This document shows, piece after piece, positions 1 through 10,982 of a stretch of DNA of 64,000 bases. The stretch comes from Gigaspora margarita. Taxonomy: Eukaryota; Glomeromycota; Glomeromycetes; Diversisporales; Gigasporaceae. The stretch covers positions 694,427 to 758,426 of the forward strand of contig WTPW01000029.1 of NCBI GenBank assembly GCA_009809945.1, in the 5' to 3' direction. Below the pieces are notes generated by a model. The model saw only the letters and a list, made by a program, of their open reading frames with translations. It ran no database searches and was not told the DNA's origin. How positions within the stretch are numbered: the stretch's first letter is position 1; each line of letters begins with the position of its first letter. Both the position numbers and the translations under genes were made by a program.

Positions 1-313
1 ACCTTTTCTATAGGCATATCTGCTGCTACAAATGATTCAATTAAGTCATTTAAAAATTTTTTTTTTGACTCTGAAGATGAAAAAGATGCAACAATAGTTT
101 GTTGATGATGCTGCTTATTTTTATAAGAAGTTTTATTCGCTTTGTGAACTTTGCTGTTAAGATGGTCATTGACTGTTGATTTTTGTGTCCAGTCAATAGA
201 GTGGTCACAAAAATTACAAAAAGAATTCCATCATCGACTCTAAAATCATCTGGATTATCTTGAACTCGAGTATAAACTGTGATGTTTGATGTTTTATTTT
301 TTTTTCTTTGCAT
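1..313 (-). pseudogene. N-terminal fragment of a BED/C2H2-finger hAT-type transposase, frameshifted, running off the left edge
   Basis: The minus-strand frame opens with an ATG at 313 and reads 32 residues ending VDDGILF. The sense then moves to the next frame, which begins CNFCDHS and ends HLNSKVH. Together they give one zinc finger, with cysteines two residues apart, then about 14 residues, a histidine, five residues and a second histidine. This is the layout of BED-like fingers at the start of fungal hAT transposases and of domesticated CGG-repeat-binding-like proteins. The frame change falls in an A5 run at 218-222 (T5 on the coding strand); one base is missing. The second frame stays open to the window edge, so the protein continues leftwards. 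Either an inactivated transposon gene or a one-base assembly error. The finger is clear; the hAT assignment is inferred from family knowledge. Confidence 0.6.
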
Positions 314-1433
314 TATTAAAGTTAGAAATTAAGAAACTAATAAGGTAAAAAAAAAAGCAACTCTTCTTCATTGCTTTTAATCTAATCTTTTTTATTTTAA
401 TTACTAATTTTTTTTTATCTCATCTTTTTTGTGAATTCGAAGTATCTTTAGATTTTCATATATACTATACATACTTCGCAATATATTCTTATTGTAAAAA
501 CTTGAAAAAACGGGCATTTGCACATTATTTTGATATTTATGGGCGTTATTTCAAAACTAAGCATTTTATTTTTAAAGGATTCAATTTTGAAATAACGCCC
601 ATGCCCGTTATTTCGAGTTTTTAAAGTAACAATTTTAAATTCTTTTCTATTTATTATATATTATTAAAATACTTGCCATTTTTGGTTAGCAGCCCCGGGC
701 CAACATAGATCAGAATTGCAAGGACGGAAGTCACGCGCTCACCCTACCCCCACTTTCTGCAACAGTTCTACGGTAACTGTAACATTTTCCGCTCATCGCC
801 CTATTCCGTGATTTCTGCGGCATTCCGTGCAATGCAGAAAATCATCGTCTCTGCACATGCATGCTGTGTCGTTATAATCCCCAAGTTCTAGGGTGTCCAG
901 GATTATGCGATGCGATGAGGTTAATTATGCGGGCGAACTGAGGTTGATTATGCGATGGATGCGAAATAAATTTAAATTATGCGATCAATTAGGTCGATTA
1001 TGCGATTTTTATTATATGTAATTAATTCTTTTAGCTCTGTTTTCGGAATTTTTTACCTCGACTATGCTCGTAATTTAAGTTCATTCATTTTCTACATCGG
1101 TCGGAACTTTTCGGGACCTACATTCTATCACCACTCTGTCACCTAAATTTACAAATTTACAGCTTGCCGAATGAAGTTAACATATTCCCAACAACCAATC
1201 AGATTTTATTCACGTAATTTATGCATTTTTTGCTTGTTTATCGATGCGAAAAAATAGCACAAGTTCCTATGACTATGGTCATATGACTTCACTAATTGAA
1301 CTTAGTAATATGACATAAACAATGTGCGCGATTCTCAGCATATGATTGGTTCCGCATAACCCTATTCTACGATAGCTACGATTCCTTTTTTGTATAATAT
1401 TATAAACATTAATTCCAAATCTATTATTTATAT
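314..1433. other. Intergenic, A/T-rich with one GC-richer block
   Basis: No gene is supported. A nested palindrome lies at 499-619. A distinctly GC-richer block of unknown nature lies at about 690-900. Between about 901 and 1005 the word ATTATGCG recurs four to five times in a loose, degenerate tandem pattern. Confidence 0.6.
499..619. repeat. Nested inverted repeat (short foldback or MITE-like)
   Basis: Inner arms GGGCGTTATTTCAAAA (541-556) and its reverse complement (585-600) are perfect. Outer arms 499-517 and 600-619 pair with two mismatches. The unit folds into one long hairpin and has no coding capacity. No target duplication was identified. Confidence 0.65.
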
Positions 1434-1632
1434 CAGTGTTGGGCAAATTAGTGGTCAACCAAATTGGTCTGTTCAAGTCTATTATATAAATATAGTATAT
1501 ATATTAATAATAAATTATATTTAGATATGCTATTTGACCAATTTAAACAGTACGGATTCTTTAACCAGACTGGGCAAATTGGTCAAATTGGTCTGGTCCA
1601 ATGGTCAAACTGGTCTGATCAAGCCAACGCTG
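1434..1632. mobile_element. Short non-autonomous hAT-type element with 8-bp target duplication
   Basis: Starts CAGTGTTGGG and ends CCAACGCTG, an inverted pair with one mismatch over nine bases and looser pairing further in. It is flanked on both sides by the identical 8 bp ATTTATAT (1426-1433 and 1633-1640). CAGTG-type ends plus an 8-bp duplication are the hAT hallmark. The 199-bp interior is built from repeated CAAATTGGTC words and does not encode a transposase. Confidence 0.85.
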
Positions 1633-1773
1633 ATTTATATCTATTTCAGTTTTTCAGTATTAAAAATTTAAATATAAATTTATCTCTATAACTTTTTTTT
1701 ATAGACTTAAAAATATAAATAATCATAAACAAATATTACCCTGTAAAAAAAATTTTTCCGAATATTTCCGTTA

Positions 1774-1997
1774 GGCCATACAAAATTAATCAATTGGTTT
1801 TCATAACCCGGCCGGGTCAAAATTTGTAAACTTCTAAAAATTTTTTTTTATGTTTTAATAACCGGGTGGAATATAAAAAAAAAATTTTTATAATTTTGTT
1901 AAATTTTATATATGAAATTTAAAAAAAAAAAAAAAGCCGGCCGGGTCAATTAAAAAGTTTCATGTTATGAAAACCAAGTAATTAAATTTGTATGGCC
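1774..1997. mobile_element. MITE with TTA target duplication (PIF/Harbinger-like)
   Basis: Terminal inverted repeats start GGCCATACAAA and pair for about 35 bp with few mismatches. The flanks are TTA at 1771-1773 and TTA at 1998-2000. A 3-bp TWA duplication is characteristic of PIF/Harbinger. CCGGCCGGGTC-type words recur inside. Non-coding, 224 bp. Confidence 0.8.
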
Positions 1998-2000
1998 TTA

Positions 2001-3869
2001 TTTCTTCATATTTGTTGTGAAAACTCCGTGAATCTGCAACATGATCGACAAAATCTAAAAATAAGGTTATGAATATGCAACATTTATGGAAAAAACACGG
2101 ATCGACTTTTTTTATAGAGTTATACTATGATTTTCATTATGTTAATTAAGGAATTTATGAGCCTACTTAAAAGTCAATTACACATAATTCACAAGATTAC
2201 AATATATGTATTCCTAAGGAAATAACGTTCGGTTTTTTTTTATATGACTATAGCATTACTCATAGAGATCTAATGAGTATTATTTTGTCTAATCTTATAT
2301 TTGCATTCAAAAATTATCCTAGCACGATACCAATATGCTTTATAAATCTGGCAAAAAAAATTTGCTAACTTTAAACTAATTATTGATTTTAAAGTTAAAT
2401 ATTAGTTACACAAGGTTGATATTCATTTTGCATTGCATGATAAAGTTCCGGTTGGTGGTTTTTTATTTTATTTATTTAATTTTTACGGATGGCATCATAA
2501 ATTCTGGGGCACTCGGAAAATTATCAATGATTAAACTGATTAATTTTTGATGTCGGCCGTTAATGGTAACTAATAATTTGAGTCTGACTTAGTAACTAAT
2601 TCGGGGCATCGGAAAATTTTAAGTTGTCCTAAAATTTATGAAAACAGCTGTCCAATGCTACTAGGGATTTTTACTTAATAATGCTTAATAACGCGTAGTT
2701 TTTTTTACTATAAGTAAGAATAAATAATTTTTATGTTAATTCTATTTTTAGCGACACAAAATTTTTATTTCAGGTTTAACCATCTATTATGACATAATCA
2801 CATGATTAAATGTACAAATAATTAGTAATAAATATTTAATATTACCTAATATTAAATAAAGATCAGGATAAGCAGCTTATTCCTGCATATTTTCTACAAA
2901 TAAACGCATCAGAACTTATCAAATTCTGATATCTAGTGTTATATATAATGTATCAAAATTTTTGCTTAGTAATTTACTTAGAATATTTGTACAGAACGTA
3001 GAGAGGACTTTTTGCGTTTGTCTAGATAAATGTCTATTGCAATATTAGGTGGATAGAACCTATAAAATTCGTAAATGATAGTTCATATATTACTCTGCAG
3101 TTGGTGGAACAAAATTTTGCTGATTTTAACACTCTGGATAAACTTTTATAACCTTATTTGAAATTAGTACAATATTATGTGTAACAAGATACTGTATTAC
3201 AGATTTAAAAACTTTTTGTAACTTTATTTAAATTAGTACGATATTATGTGCAACAAGATAATAAATTTTAATATTTCGAATAAAACATTTTATAATTTTA
3301 TAAATTAGTACGTATTATGTAGAATTTTGTATATTCCGGGCCTGTATCGGATTTTGAATCCTTGATGCGTATTAAATTATTTAACGTGCTGTTAGAAATT
3401 TTTTTTTTTTAGAACACAGAAGAAGGCTCGTGATTCACATTACATCAGATGATAACATCTACGTAACTGGTTAAAAATAATTAAAAATGTTCTGTTTGTA
3501 CGTACTACCATCATAAAATTAAGTCCAGTACAAATTAAAAAGCCATACTTCGGCAATCGTTTCACCAACAGATCATTTAGCAGACATCACGCCAAGTGAC
3601 AATTTGCTTAAAATATATGCCTGCAACTAATCAAAAAGCTAACCCTAACCCTATGTGATGCCGGATAAATGGAATGACCATCGGCCAGCACCGTACAAAG
3701 AAAGGTAATTCACACTAACTTGCAGATCTTTGTTATTACATTAATAGTACTTTATCTTAAAAATCTATTACTAATAATATTATATATATATTTAGCAAGG
3801 ATTTATGCTCTTTAATATTCTCTACATTCTTTTATCACACTTCATATTAATGAATTCATTAAATTAACT
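2001..3869. other. Intergenic, no supported gene
   Basis: A/T-rich and full of stops. Three degenerate copies of a unit containing AATTAGTACGATATTATGTG lie at about 3160-3320. A short direct repeat around GGGGCAYCGGAAAATT occurs at about 2505 and 2600. CTAACCCTAACCCTA at about 3640 resembles two telomere units but is too short to mean much. Confidence 0.5.
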
Positions 3870-5549
3870 ATGGGTAATGACCTTTCGACGGCGTTAAAGA
3901 GTAAAAAAAACGGAATAATAAATAATAAAAATTCCGACTTTAATAATGTGTATGAAGTACATAATCGTAAATCATCAATGTCAACTACCAGATTTCCAAT
4001 AATTGAATCCAATATAGATGAGGAAAATGGTCGCGTTAGTCTTCATCTACATTAAAAGATTTTTTTATTTATTATTGACTAAGTTAAATATTTATATCTT
4101 ATTTCATTTTCTCTTATTAACAATTATTAGCATGAACATCTCTTGAAAGTCTGGGGCTCAAATTTTTATTCCCCAATCGAATCTATCTTAGAAAGTGGTG
4201 ATGCTAAAGTCCTCGATATTGGGTAAGTTTTATATGTATTACTTTTGGAAACTAGTATTTTTGACTTATTTTTGGTACTTCTACATATATTTTGATTTTT
4301 TCTATATCTTTAATCACGCTAAGGTGACAATGATAAGGTTGTGTAGTTTGGATGTGCCAAAAATAAATTAGAAATAATGTATTAATTCCTTATTTCGGTT
4401 ATAAGTATCTTATGCATCTTTCTTTTTTTCAATAAAGTTGTGGGTTCGGCTCGTGGATTTATGATATGGTATTTTGTTTATTACACCATCAATTAATGTT
4501 GTGCTCTATTAATTTCAATAAATTCTGTTTCTTTAACACAATAATTAATTAATTTGAAGGCAAAAAACTATCCTCTTTCACATTTTACTGGAATTGATAT
4601 TAATAACCCAAAAGATGCTACACTTCCAAATGTCAGCCTTACACAAGGTGATGTTTTAGAAGGATTGCCATATCCTGATTGTTCTTTTGACTACATTCAT
4701 TTCAGAGACTTTTTATGGTCTATTTCGTCAAAAGATGCTTCTAATAAACTATTTCCAGGTAAGCCGTTTAAAGGAATGTCTTCTCAGTAACTAATGTAGC
4801 AAATGTTTCTGAGGACTGATACTGAAATTTGGGATCTCTACTTGTTAAAATTTATTTCAATTCTTTTGTTAATATCACTTCTAAATGTAGAATTAGCTAC
4901 AGTGATTAATTATTAAATGAATTAATATATCTTTTTTTTTTTTTTTTATATGCATTAGAATTGATACGAATATTAAAGCCTAGTGGATGGATTGAGGGTG
5001 CAGAATTTGATGTTAACATCTTAAATGTTGGTCCTAATACTAAATTCCTCAATGATGCATGTAATTTTTCTTATTTTACTATTATAATCATTATTAGTTA
5101 TATTAATAATAGTATTAACTAAATAATGTATATATATATATATATATATATTTGATAGTGTTTAATCATATTCGAAATAATGGTAATCACCCTGAAGAAT
5201 TTTACAAAAATACATCGAAATTATTTAAAAAACATAATCTTGAATATCAAATTGAAGAAAGAATATTATGTTTTGTTGATTATGATTTGGTAAAATTTTT
5301 TTTATTAACAATCACATATCTATCTTAATATATACATATTTTTAACAAAGTATTACTCCATAAATGTTTTTGTAGTCGAAAAAGAAATTTGTAACCTTTC
5401 ATAAAACTATAAAATCCATGATTCTTGAATATACAAGCATTAGTTATCAAGAGTATGATGAAATACTTGATAAAGCTTGCGTTGAGCTGGAAGAATATAG
5501 GACTTCATATCGATTAATAAGATATTTTGGAAAAAAACTTCTGGTTTAA
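3870..5549 (+). CDS. Class I SAM-dependent methyltransferase, seven exons
   Basis: Joining 3870-4034, 4131-4222, 4438-4468, 4560-4758, 4959-5060, 5159-5289 and 5376-5549 gives 297 codons plus stop, all in phase, with GT/AG at each junction. Exon 1 uses the donor GTTAGT at 4035; reading on past it meets a stop at 4053. Motif I (VLDIGCG, then GSW) spans exons 2-3, FTGIDI follows as the acidic strand, then GDVLEGLP, SFDYIHFR and LKPSGWIEG. This is the usual order of the UbiE/Methyltransf_11 fold and of the large paralogous family in Rhizophagus. The substrate cannot be told. The N-terminus MGNDLS fits an N-myristoylation consensus (Gly2, Ser6), suggesting membrane association. The 55-residue leader is low in complexity and unrelated to the fold. 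The domain and exon chain are secure; the first junction is the least certain. Confidence 0.85.
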
Positions 5550-6071
5550 ACTCTAAATTTTTATTTATAAATTATTTATATTTATTTTTAATTAATACAT
5601 ACAATTCAGTTTAGAAAAATTAGCAAAATTATTAAATATAATACAACATTACATGGACTTCTTATTAAATATATTGCATAATAGGTGGCGCTTACGCGCC
5701 ACCTATCTAAGTCAGAAGTAAATAAACATTTATTAATGACATTTACCAATTTTAGATATTATTAAGCTTAATAATTCTTTGCATAAGTTTACAGGAATAG
5801 TCAATTTATTGTGAATTGGTAATAAGATAATTGAAGAAACAAATCTTTCAATTATTAAATGAAATATAACCAATATTGCTTTTTTATCAAAGAGTACACA
5901 AGATTATATTTGACTTTAGGCGTCTAGGTATAATATTGAATACGGTTTTCACTTTATAATAATGGTTTAAAAAATTATTGTCAAAATGATTTGCTTGATT
6001 TTTTAGAGCAATTAAGTATGTTATATTTAATAGCAACAAATTCTTCTTTGTTGTTTATGATTTTTAATGTA
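5550..6071. other. Intergenic region downstream of the methyltransferase
   Basis: No gene seen. An 11-bp-arm palindrome (ATAGGTGGCGC, 4-base loop, GCGCCACCTAT) lies at 5681-5706, about 130 bp after the stop codon. It is probably a mobile-element remnant rather than a terminator. Confidence 0.5.
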
Positions 6072-6244
6072 CAGTCACACCTGGCTATAATCACACTAGC
6101 CTATAATCACAATTTATAAAAATTATATTTTTATTAAGTCCCAATTTATTAAAAATATATTAATTTAACATTTCTATAAGCACAATCTTATTATAATCAC
6201 TTTTTTTTTTGGCCCAATGGTGTGATTATAGCCTGGAGTGACTG
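6072..6244. mobile_element. Tc1/mariner-type MITE
   Basis: Ends CAGTCACACCTGGCTATAAT and its imperfect complement, about 27 bp of inverted repeat, with a TA duplication at 6070-6071 and 6245-6246. 173 bp, non-coding. Confidence 0.85.
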
Positions 6245-6615
6245 TATTTGCATATTTTATATTTTAAATGCACTAAATTATAGCATTATGTTAAATTATT
6301 ACAAAATTACACGAAAATTAACTTTATAATCACAGAATATTATATATTATTACATTACAAAATTTTTGCTAACTCAATAAATAATTGGGGTTTAGTTAGA
6401 AATAGCAAACGTTTTAAAATTTGATTTGATTGTTTGATTTTAAATTGTTTAAAAATAGTTTAATATATGGGGTTTTTGCCTTGAAAATGATCAAACGGCA
6501 GGGTTGGCATATTTATCATTTGGAGTGAATGAAGAACAACTCCGGCGTCACCTCATTGCTCCATTGAGAATAATTTGCGATTGGAGCCAATGGAAACCAA
6601 CTTGCTTGAATTTTA
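6245..6615. other. Intergenic, no supported gene
   Basis: A/T-rich. Moderate-GC sequence from about 6500 leads into the next MITE. A short open frame here overlaps that element and shows no domain. Confidence 0.4.
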
Positions 6616-6851
6616 CAGGAAGGTCCCCAAAATTCTGGGTCGGATGCGTCGGATCTAGGCCGGCATTTAGCCTATTTGTTAGCAGGTTATATAGCAAATT
6701 ATCAGTTGGGCATTTTTTACTTAATGAATGGATATGATTTCATTAGTAAACTTCTTATGATCTTGGGGCAAAATTGATCAATTCCAATCCAGCCTACCAT
6801 GATTCCGATGTACTCCGACGTATCCCGACCCGGAATTTTTGGGCTCTCCTG
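6616..6851. mobile_element. TA-flanked MITE with about 35-bp inverted ends
   Basis: Starts CAGGAAGGTCCCCAAAATTC and ends with the imperfect complement (GAATTTTTGGGCTCTCCTG). TA is present on both sides (6614-6615, 6852-6853). The interior includes GTACTCCGA words that also occur upstream of the USP7-like gene. Confidence 0.8.
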
Positions 6852-6892
6852 TATGAGTTAACTAGCTTATCACATAGTAATTAATAAATAAC

Positions 6893-6967
6893 TCCATTGG
6901 TTCCATTGGTTACATTGGTTCCTATTGCTCCATTGGTTCCATTGGTTCCTATTGGCTCCATTGGTTA
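6893..6967. repeat. Short tandem repeat of CCATTGGTT-like units
   Basis: About eight imperfect copies of a 9-10 bp unit (TCCATTGGT) with interspersed CCTATTGG variants. Confidence 0.75.
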
Positions 6968-7302
6968 GCGATTTTTTAATGGGGTATATCCATTGACTAC
7001 GACACTAGAAAATTTCCAGCAATTAAATATTGTGTAACTCAACCTGAAATTGGCGGTAAAATATTTATCCGTTATATCGATCATTTCAATTCTATTTTTA
7101 GATATGATATTCAAAAATTTTTCAAATTTCCAGAATTCCATAATCATATAATTCATTTTACCAGTACGATCACATGGAATGTGCAACATGCGATGGTTTC
7201 GTTCAACTTTTTTGATGTTGTTATGTTCAATTTTTATTTTTTATTATTAGCATTTTTTTTATCGTTAAGTATTTCCTATTTTGGCTTAGTTGTGGCCTAG
7301 TA

Positions 7303-7420
7303 GGGTGATCAAGTCTCCAAACGGGAGATCAAGTCTCCAAATGGGAGATCAAGCCTCCAAACGGGTAATCAGATCTCTAAACAAGTGATTAAATCTCCCA
7401 ATTGAAGGATTAAAGCCCCA
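7303..7420. repeat. Degenerate tandem repeat, GATCAAGTCTCC units
   Basis: Four to five units of about 20-22 bp. The reverse-complement flavour of the same unit reappears at 55316-55425, so it is a dispersed repeat component. Confidence 0.7.
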
Positions 7421-8221
7421 CACAAATCAAAACATATATAAGGGTTTAGTTTCTGCTTAATTGAGAGAGTGCCAGTAGTTAATGATTGTAGATAGTATTT
7501 AGTATCATTGTAATAATCAATAAAGAGAAACCTTGTATCCCATAATTATGTGGTTTAGTTTATTGTTTTAACCTATTTAACCTTAATTACTTTTGTTCAG
7601 ATCGAACTAAACCGGCACAATTTCCTCAAGCTCTCCCAACCGATCATGGAACACACGATATTGTTATAAAGTAATTATTGTCGCAGATTCTAATTTAAAA
7701 TGAAATCTACATTTTCTATTCAACCTTCTAACCTTCTAAAACCCATTTATGCTTGTTTAATATATTCTACTCTAATACTAACATTTAACCCTAACCCATA
7801 ACCTTAAACAATGCACTCTAAAAAAATTTATTTTTTGAGATTTTATACTATACTTTCATTTTAATCTGAATTTCATTATTATCTGTCACAATTATTATGG
7901 CTAATCTTAACAAACCTACTCCTCATCTGACCTTGTTAATCAACTTGCTCAGCTCCTTCAACAATTACAAACCGCACTCACTTCAAGTCAATCTAAATTC
8001 CATCAAAGACCTTTAAAAGAACCTTGCTATGCTTCTATTGTTCGCCCCAACATCTACAACAACAATGTCCTCAAATTCATCAATAGTATAATGAATTTCA
8101 TGATAAACCAAGAAAAGAGTAGATTTAAAAGCTATCTCTAAGAAGTGATATCCCTAGTGTCAAAGAAAAAACCACCCCATTCTTGAATACCTGAATGTAA
8201 ACTATTTAGATAAAAAGTGAA

Positions 8222-8524
8222 TTGCGCATTTTTACAACACTTACCTCAGAACAATATAATAAGTTTCTAGAAATAATAAATAAAAGACTTTCTGAGGTCC
8301 TCGATAATAAGCAAATTCCTGAAACTTTAGAGTTTTCTTTAAAAATATTAAAAAATATGATAGAAAATGAAAGAGAGGTGGAAGAAGTGATATACCTACC
8401 TTCATATATTATGATGCCTGTCTCTGTAGTCCACCTAGCAAAGCTCAGTCCAAAAAGAGAACCAATAGTAACTGAAGTTCTTGAATCATATTCCACTTCC
8501 CAAAATGAACTAGTAGTTGTGTAA
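8222..8524 (+). CDS. Hypothetical fragment inside the 7.3-10 kb element
   Basis: A 100-codon frame starting at a TTG, so probably internal to a longer, broken coding region. It reads as a helical, charged protein (EQYNKFLEIINKRLSEVL) with no known motif. A lysine-rich frame follows at once (8527-8718), and a third lies at 9458-9754. Base composition and context suggest relics of a mobile-element protein. Function unknown. Confidence 0.25.
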   Translation: MRIFTTLTSEQYNKFLEIINKRLSEVLDNKQIPETLEFSLKILKNMIENEREVEEVIYLPSYIMMPVSVVHLAKLSPKREPIVTEVLESYSTSQNELVVV

Positions 8525-9457
8525 ACATGGCTAAAAGTAAAAATAAAGAGAAAATGAAACCCATTGACTCCTTGACAAAAGTTGGCTTAGAAAATGAAAA
8601 GAAAAACCTAAAAATGGTGAACAAGAAGTCCCAAGAAAAAGGTCAAATGGCTGTCAAAACAATGGTAATAATTAAAAAAAGAGTAATAAAAAAGATACAT
8701 CTGATAATCATAAAATAATGGATGATCCAGAGGATTCATTGGATGATATTTTAACCAAGAATGTGACTATTAAAATGGGGTTAGAATTGACAACAATGAA
8801 TATGAAGAATCTAAATATAACCAAGCATCAAAACCTACCTCTCCTGGCCTTTTCTATTTTTATCAAAATGGAATTGCCATTGAAATAAGCAATCAAAAGC
8901 CTACAAAAATAAGCAGTGCATGTGAACTTGTCTGTTTGCAGCAAAAAGGCATAAAAGAAACAAAATGAAAGTATAAATACAAAAATTCCATAAATATAAG
9001 CTATGTTGTAGTATTAATAATGAACCAAGAGCATTAGTTGCCAATAACAAAGTAACTGTGAAAGAATATAATAAAAATGATAATAATATATTAGCATTTG
9101 ACCAAGGAAAAGTGACCAAGTCATGCAATAAAAATGATGGATACCAGAAATTCACCAATGATCAAAAACTAGTAGAAATAGGTTATGCTTAAGAAAGAAT
9201 CAATTTTGGCAATTGCTATTACCAAAAACCAGCTGTTAATAAATACAGAACTTTCAAATAGCACTTGCAGAATTCTAAAGATAACTTGTCTGAACAATAT
9301 AGCCCTGAAACCCATTATGAAAATGGAATAAGCATGAAATGGAATAAGCATGACAAAGAATGAGAAAACAGCATTTAAGTGGGATTCAAAATTTGTTGAA
9401 AGTAGAAAATTAGTTGAAAGCTATAAAGCCCTCAAAGCTGTGTACATAGTGTGAAGA

Positions 9458-9754
9458 ATGAAGGTTGAAACTTTTAAGGCCCAGAACAAAGCTCCTAAAT
9501 ATAGAAATCCAAAGAATAATATCAGCAAAGAAGATCTTGATAGTGCCAGTAAGTTGTGGATATCAAGAGTTAAAAATATAAGAAGCATAATACTAAAAAA
9601 AGAACAAAAAAAATCTGCAGATACACTACTAAACAATGTAATAGATAGAATTCCCAACCAGAGCATGAAACTGAAGCTATATTGTGAAAGATATCTTAAA
9701 ATTAATATAGTGAATAAAAAACCAAAGAAACCTAGTATAAAAAGAATAGATTAA
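9458..9754 (+). CDS. Hypothetical lysine-rich fragment
   Basis: Starts at ATG 9458, 98 codons, strongly basic (about a quarter Lys/Arg), with no recognised domain. It lies just upstream of the right-hand 45-bp direct repeat of the unclassified element. It may be the C-terminal part of that element's protein. Confidence 0.25.
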   Translation: MKVETFKAQNKAPKYRNPKNNISKEDLDSASKLWISRVKNIRSIILKKEQKKSADTLLNNVIDRIPNQSMKLKLYCERYLKINIVNKKPKKPSIKRID

Positions 9755-9977
9755 TAAGAGTAAAGTCATAGAACTATTATGGTATAAAGAAAAGAGTAAA
9801 GAATACATACCTAATAGATCAGAAAAGGTTATAAAGGACTTTATATAAGAATCTGAAGAACCTTTAACATCAGTAGTAGAAAATTGCAGACAATGTTCCT
9901 AATTGATAAACTATTCTTTTACAACAATCTTGAGTAGTTAACGATTGTAGATAGTATTTAGTATCATTGTAATAATC

Positions 9978-10982
9978 TGATATATAGTTGAAGTCTGATA
10001 TGAACTTTATTAAGAAAAAAGCTTAGGCTTTAAATATATTTTCAATTATTAAGAACTACTGCACTACATTATTTCCTTCCTTTATATGGGCTAGGTGCTA
10101 CAGAAAAGGGGGAAATCGACAAAACAAAGGAACTTTGGAAAATCAATTTTTATATTATAAATTTTATAATAAATCATAAGAAAATACAAACTTTAAAGAG
10201 TTATACTACAAAATTTTATTAATACAACTGGCTTTGTGTTTTATGTGAAAAGTGGACCTGATCTTATTCTAAATTGATTTGTGTAAAAAAAAAAATTTTT
10301 GAATATTTGTCGATTTTCCTCTTTTATGTAGCACTCAGCCCATATGTTTGAAATCCTTATTATTTACTCTCAATTTTACTCACAACTTTTACTTAAAATT
10401 TCACTCACAATATTGCTTTCAATATTTACTAACAATTGCTACAACCAGAAGTCAACAATAACCTAATTCATACAACAAACAATTATTAGGACAAATATGT
10501 ATCTCCAAGCTTCTGCTACAACCAAAAGCCTTGTAACTTGGGTCACTAGAGTTTTCTGGTATTACTAATTTGATTTAAGTCACAGGTCAAAAATTTTTGA
10601 CTGTAACAATATCTATATATTGACATGTATTAATCTTAATGATTACATAATTTTCATGCACTAATATGCATAATTATTAAGATTCTTAACAATCATAATT
10701 TTTGTATACTGACATGCACAATTGTTAAGATTCTTAATGAAATAATTTCAGTGCACTAATTTTATGATTATTACAATTGATAAGATTACTTAATGATTAC
10801 AATTTTCATGCAATAAAATTCATATTACTGGATTTAACTTGGCTGTTTTAGGCATATTTCTGATTAATTTTGTAATTATTATACTACCAAAGTATCCAAT
10901 CATAAGGCCAGACCAAGTTGATTATGTGTTTTATATTATTCCTCCCTCATAGTAAAAAAATTTTTAGATAAGTATACATAGA
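9978..10982. other. Intergenic with one MITE
   Basis: Apart from the TIR element at 10088-10341 there is only A/T-rich sequence, with several near copies of the words ATTATTAAGATTCTTAA and TTTCATGCACTAAT between 10600 and 10830. Confidence 0.45.
10088..10341. mobile_element. MITE with about 38-bp inverted ends
   Basis: Left end GGGCTAGGTGCTACAGAAAA and right end its imperfect complement (TATGTAGCACTCAGCCC). ATAT lies on each side (10084-10087, 10342-10345), so the duplication could be 2-4 bp. Non-coding. Confidence 0.7.

Larger units (their letters stand above)
7303..9977 (+). mobile_element. Unrecognised ~2.5-kb element bounded by 45-bp direct repeats
   Basis: A 45-bp sequence beginning AGTAGTTAA and ending AATAATC occurs at 7474-7518 and again, with one mismatch, at 9933-9977. 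Upstream of the first copy is a degenerate tandem array (7303-7420) of GGGAGATCAAGTCTCCAAAC-like units. The left copy is followed by AATAAAG, compatible with an LTR-like transcription end. The interior holds plus-strand fragments in different frames: a Gln-rich stretch at about 7945-8131 (LAQLLQQLQ) and lysine-rich frames at 8222-8524, 8527-8718 and 9458-9754. No reverse transcriptase, transposase or gag domain was recognised. A decayed LTR-type element is the best guess; a duplicated non-mobile gene is possible. Confidence 0.35.

Noticed and set aside
3635..3655. Interstitial telomere
   Set aside because: Only two units; similar short matches occur by chance or within repeats (7790, 16709).
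8206..8496. Minus-strand frames at 8.2-9.7 kb
   Set aside because: Complement shadows of the plus-strand lysine-rich frames.
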